Shown: one piece after another, positions 6,670-7,685 of the stretch
Layout: each line of letters begins with the position of its first letter
Numbering within the stretch: position 1 is the stretch's first letter
Assembly (NCBI GenBank): GCA_020426425.1
Contig: JAGQQB010000173.1
Span: forward strand, 1 to 7,685
Direction of reading: 5' to 3'
DNA length: 7,685 bases
Source: Planctomycetaceae bacterium
GTDB lineage: Bacteria > Planctomycetota > Planctomycetia > Planctomycetales > Planctomycetaceae
The notes under the pieces: generated by a model
What the model saw: the letters and a program-made list of their open reading frames with translations, nothing else
Databases searched by the model: none
Told to the model about the DNA's origin: nothing
Position numbers and translations under genes: made by a program

Positions 6670-7437
6670 ATGCTCCATTTCTTGTTTTGCATGACTCCTA
6701 TGCCTCCCCGCCCCTACCCTTCGATTCGCGGTGCTTTGCCACGGGTTTGCGTTCTGTTGCTCATCTGCGTCGGTTGCGGTCGTGATGAGCCAGCCACGCC
6801 CACAGCGCCCCTGCCAACCGAACTCACCTGGGCGCGCCAGCTCGATGACGTTCGGGGCGGCATTCGCGCGCGCATTGAACTTCAGCAGACGGAAGTCTCT
6901 GCAGCGGAGTTTCGGGAACTGGCGCACGACTGTGCGACACTCGAAGAGCTGCTGCTGGACAACGTGCTTCTGGACGAGACCGACCTCGCAATCGTGCTGG
7001 CGCACCTGCCGCATCTGCGACAACTCAAACTCGGCGGGCCGCTCACCAGTGCCGATGCGATAAGCATCGCACAAGTTACCACGCTGCAGTTCCTCAATGT
7101 CCCCCACACCAACTGGACCGACGACGATCTTGCCCATTTGGCGAAACTGCCGCACCTGAAACTGCTGCGACTGTCGTCGCCTCGGCTCACCGACGCTGGC
7201 TTGCAAGCGCTGTCGACGTTTCCAGAACTCCGCTATCTCCACTTGCTGCAGGTGCCCATCACCGATGCCGCACTCCCCGCGATTGCCGAGTGCGAACAGC
7301 TGCAGTCATTCTACCTCGATGGTGGCCACTGCACTGATGCCGGTCTGTCTCAATTGATCGAGCGGCGTCCGCAGCTGCACTTCCACTGGAACGATCTGCA
7401 CCTCGACAGCGACCCGCAGCGGCATCCTCACGACTGA
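6670..7437 (+). CDS. Leucine-rich-repeat lipoprotein, 255 aa
   Basis: Predicted lipid-anchored envelope protein. Residues 20-36 (RGALPRVCVLLLICVGC) give a basic stretch, a hydrophobic core and a lipobox-like CVGC; C36 would be the lipidated residue. A Thr/Pro-rich linker (38-50) follows. From about 90 to 235 there are about six repeats of 22-25 residues: LEELLLDNVLLDETDLAIVL, LRQLKLGGPLTSADAISIA, LQFLNVPHTNWTDDDLAHL, LKLLRLSSPRLTDAGLQAL, LRYLHLLQVPITDAALPAI and LQSFYLDGGHCTDAGLSQL. The T-D-A-x-L step is typical of the AMN1/cysteine-containing LRR subtype common in planctomycetes. Such repeats bind proteins; the partner is unknown. The C-terminus is His/Asp-rich (HLDSDPQRHPHD). Starts at 6670, 6691 and 6700 are all in frame without a good ribosome binding site; 6700 would give a more usual 25-residue signal peptide. 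It is transcribed away from murJ across a 101-bp gap. Confidence 0.85.
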   Translation: MLHFLFCMTPMPPRPYPSIRGALPRVCVLLLICVGCGRDEPATPTAPLPTELTWARQLDDVRGGIRARIELQQTEVSAAEFRELAHDCATLEELLLDNVLLDETDLAIVLAHLPHLRQLKLGGPLTSADAISIAQVTTLQFLNVPHTNWTDDDLAHLAKLPHLKLLRLSSPRLTDAGLQALSTFPELRYLHLLQVPITDAALPAIAECEQLQSFYLDGGHCTDAGLSQLIERRPQLHFHWNDLHLDSDPQRHPHD

Positions 7438-7585
7438 CAAGAGCGCATCGCTATCCGTGTCCCTAAACGAGCAACAAGGCTGCTTCCTTCGCAAGGCACC
7501 AACGATGCTGGCAGCGTCAGGTACGAGCACCATGTGTCAGCTGCACCCTGTGGAATCGAAGCGGAGCTTCACCAAGCACGAATCG

Positions 7586-7685
7586 TTAGCTGCTGCGGCG
7601 TCTCTTGCTGGACTTTCCTTTCGATCCTCGTCCGCCATTGGACTTCGACTTGCCCGACTTCGTCTTAGCACCCTGCCCCTTCCCA
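7586..7685 (-). CDS. C-terminal tail of an unidentified gene, 5' part outside the window
   Basis: Thirty-two codons run from the right edge to TAA at 7586-7588. The peptide begins GKGQGAKTKSGKSKS and ends GKSSKRRRSS; it is almost entirely Lys, Gly, Ser and Arg. Basic disordered tails like this occur on RNA helicases, topoisomerases and other nucleic-acid-binding proteins, but no domain is in view, so I give no function. The opposite strand is also open here (from ATG 7504 to the edge), but its product lacks any protein-like pattern, and the basic tail is the more natural reading. Confidence 0.55.
   Translation of the reverse strand, partial: GKGQGAKTKSGKSKSNGGRGSKGKSSKRRRSS

Noticed and set aside
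7558..7570. GAAGC/GCTTC hairpin between the LRR gene and the right-edge gene
   Set aside because: A 5-bp stem with a 3-base loop and no T-run is within chance expectation.
7504..7685. Plus-strand open frame reaching the right edge
   Set aside because: It is the complement of the basic-tail gene in its second half and its product lacks protein-like pattern; it cannot be excluded without more sequence.

Overview
This 7.7 kb window looks like an ordinary chromosomal stretch of a moderately GC-rich bacterium, most likely a planctomycete. The grounds are inferential: a cyclophilin with a long secreted N-terminal extension, a leucine-rich-repeat lipoprotein of the 'LTDAGL' type, intergenic DNA built from degenerate heptamers (CTAGTCC-like), and weak Shine-Dalgarno sites at several starts. 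No gene is diagnostic on its own, so the phylum is a moderate-confidence guess.

Layout, left to right. A cyclophilin-type peptidyl-prolyl isomerase precursor (minus strand, 1-826) runs off the left edge. A 335-bp divergent gap (827-1161) leads to a plus-strand gene (1162-2610) for a 482-aa protein. Its C-terminal half carries the four-helix di-iron signature of ferritin-like proteins (Glu, ExxH, Glu, ExxH). It converges on a minus-strand block, and the 95-bp convergent gap holds a 23-nt-arm imperfect inverted repeat made of heptamers plus a second short GC hairpin.

The minus-strand block reads, in transcription order: a MurJ/MviN lipid II flippase (6568-4934, TTG start with a good ribosome binding site), an RlmI-like PUA/SAM rRNA methyltransferase (4850-3588), a VOC/glyoxalase-fold metalloprotein (3399-2998) and a 64-aa two-helix membrane protein (2900-2706). 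They share a strand, but gaps of 83, 188 and 97 bp and a hairpin after the methyltransferase suggest they are not all one tightly coupled operon.

Divergent from murJ is a plus-strand lipoprotein (6670-7437) with about six leucine-rich repeats. The right edge holds the last 32 codons of a minus-strand gene (7586-7685) ending in a Lys/Gly/Ser/Arg-rich tail.

The genes do not form one obvious pathway: envelope biogenesis (MurJ), exported protein folding (cyclophilin), rRNA modification, and two proteins of unknown substrate (ferritin-like, VOC). I found no CRISPR array, transposase, tRNA, rRNA, phage or defence genes. The most interesting items are the ferritin-like protein with an apparently metal-less N-terminal half, the heptamer inverted repeat, and the extended loop in MurJ. 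None amounts to a clearly new multi-gene system.
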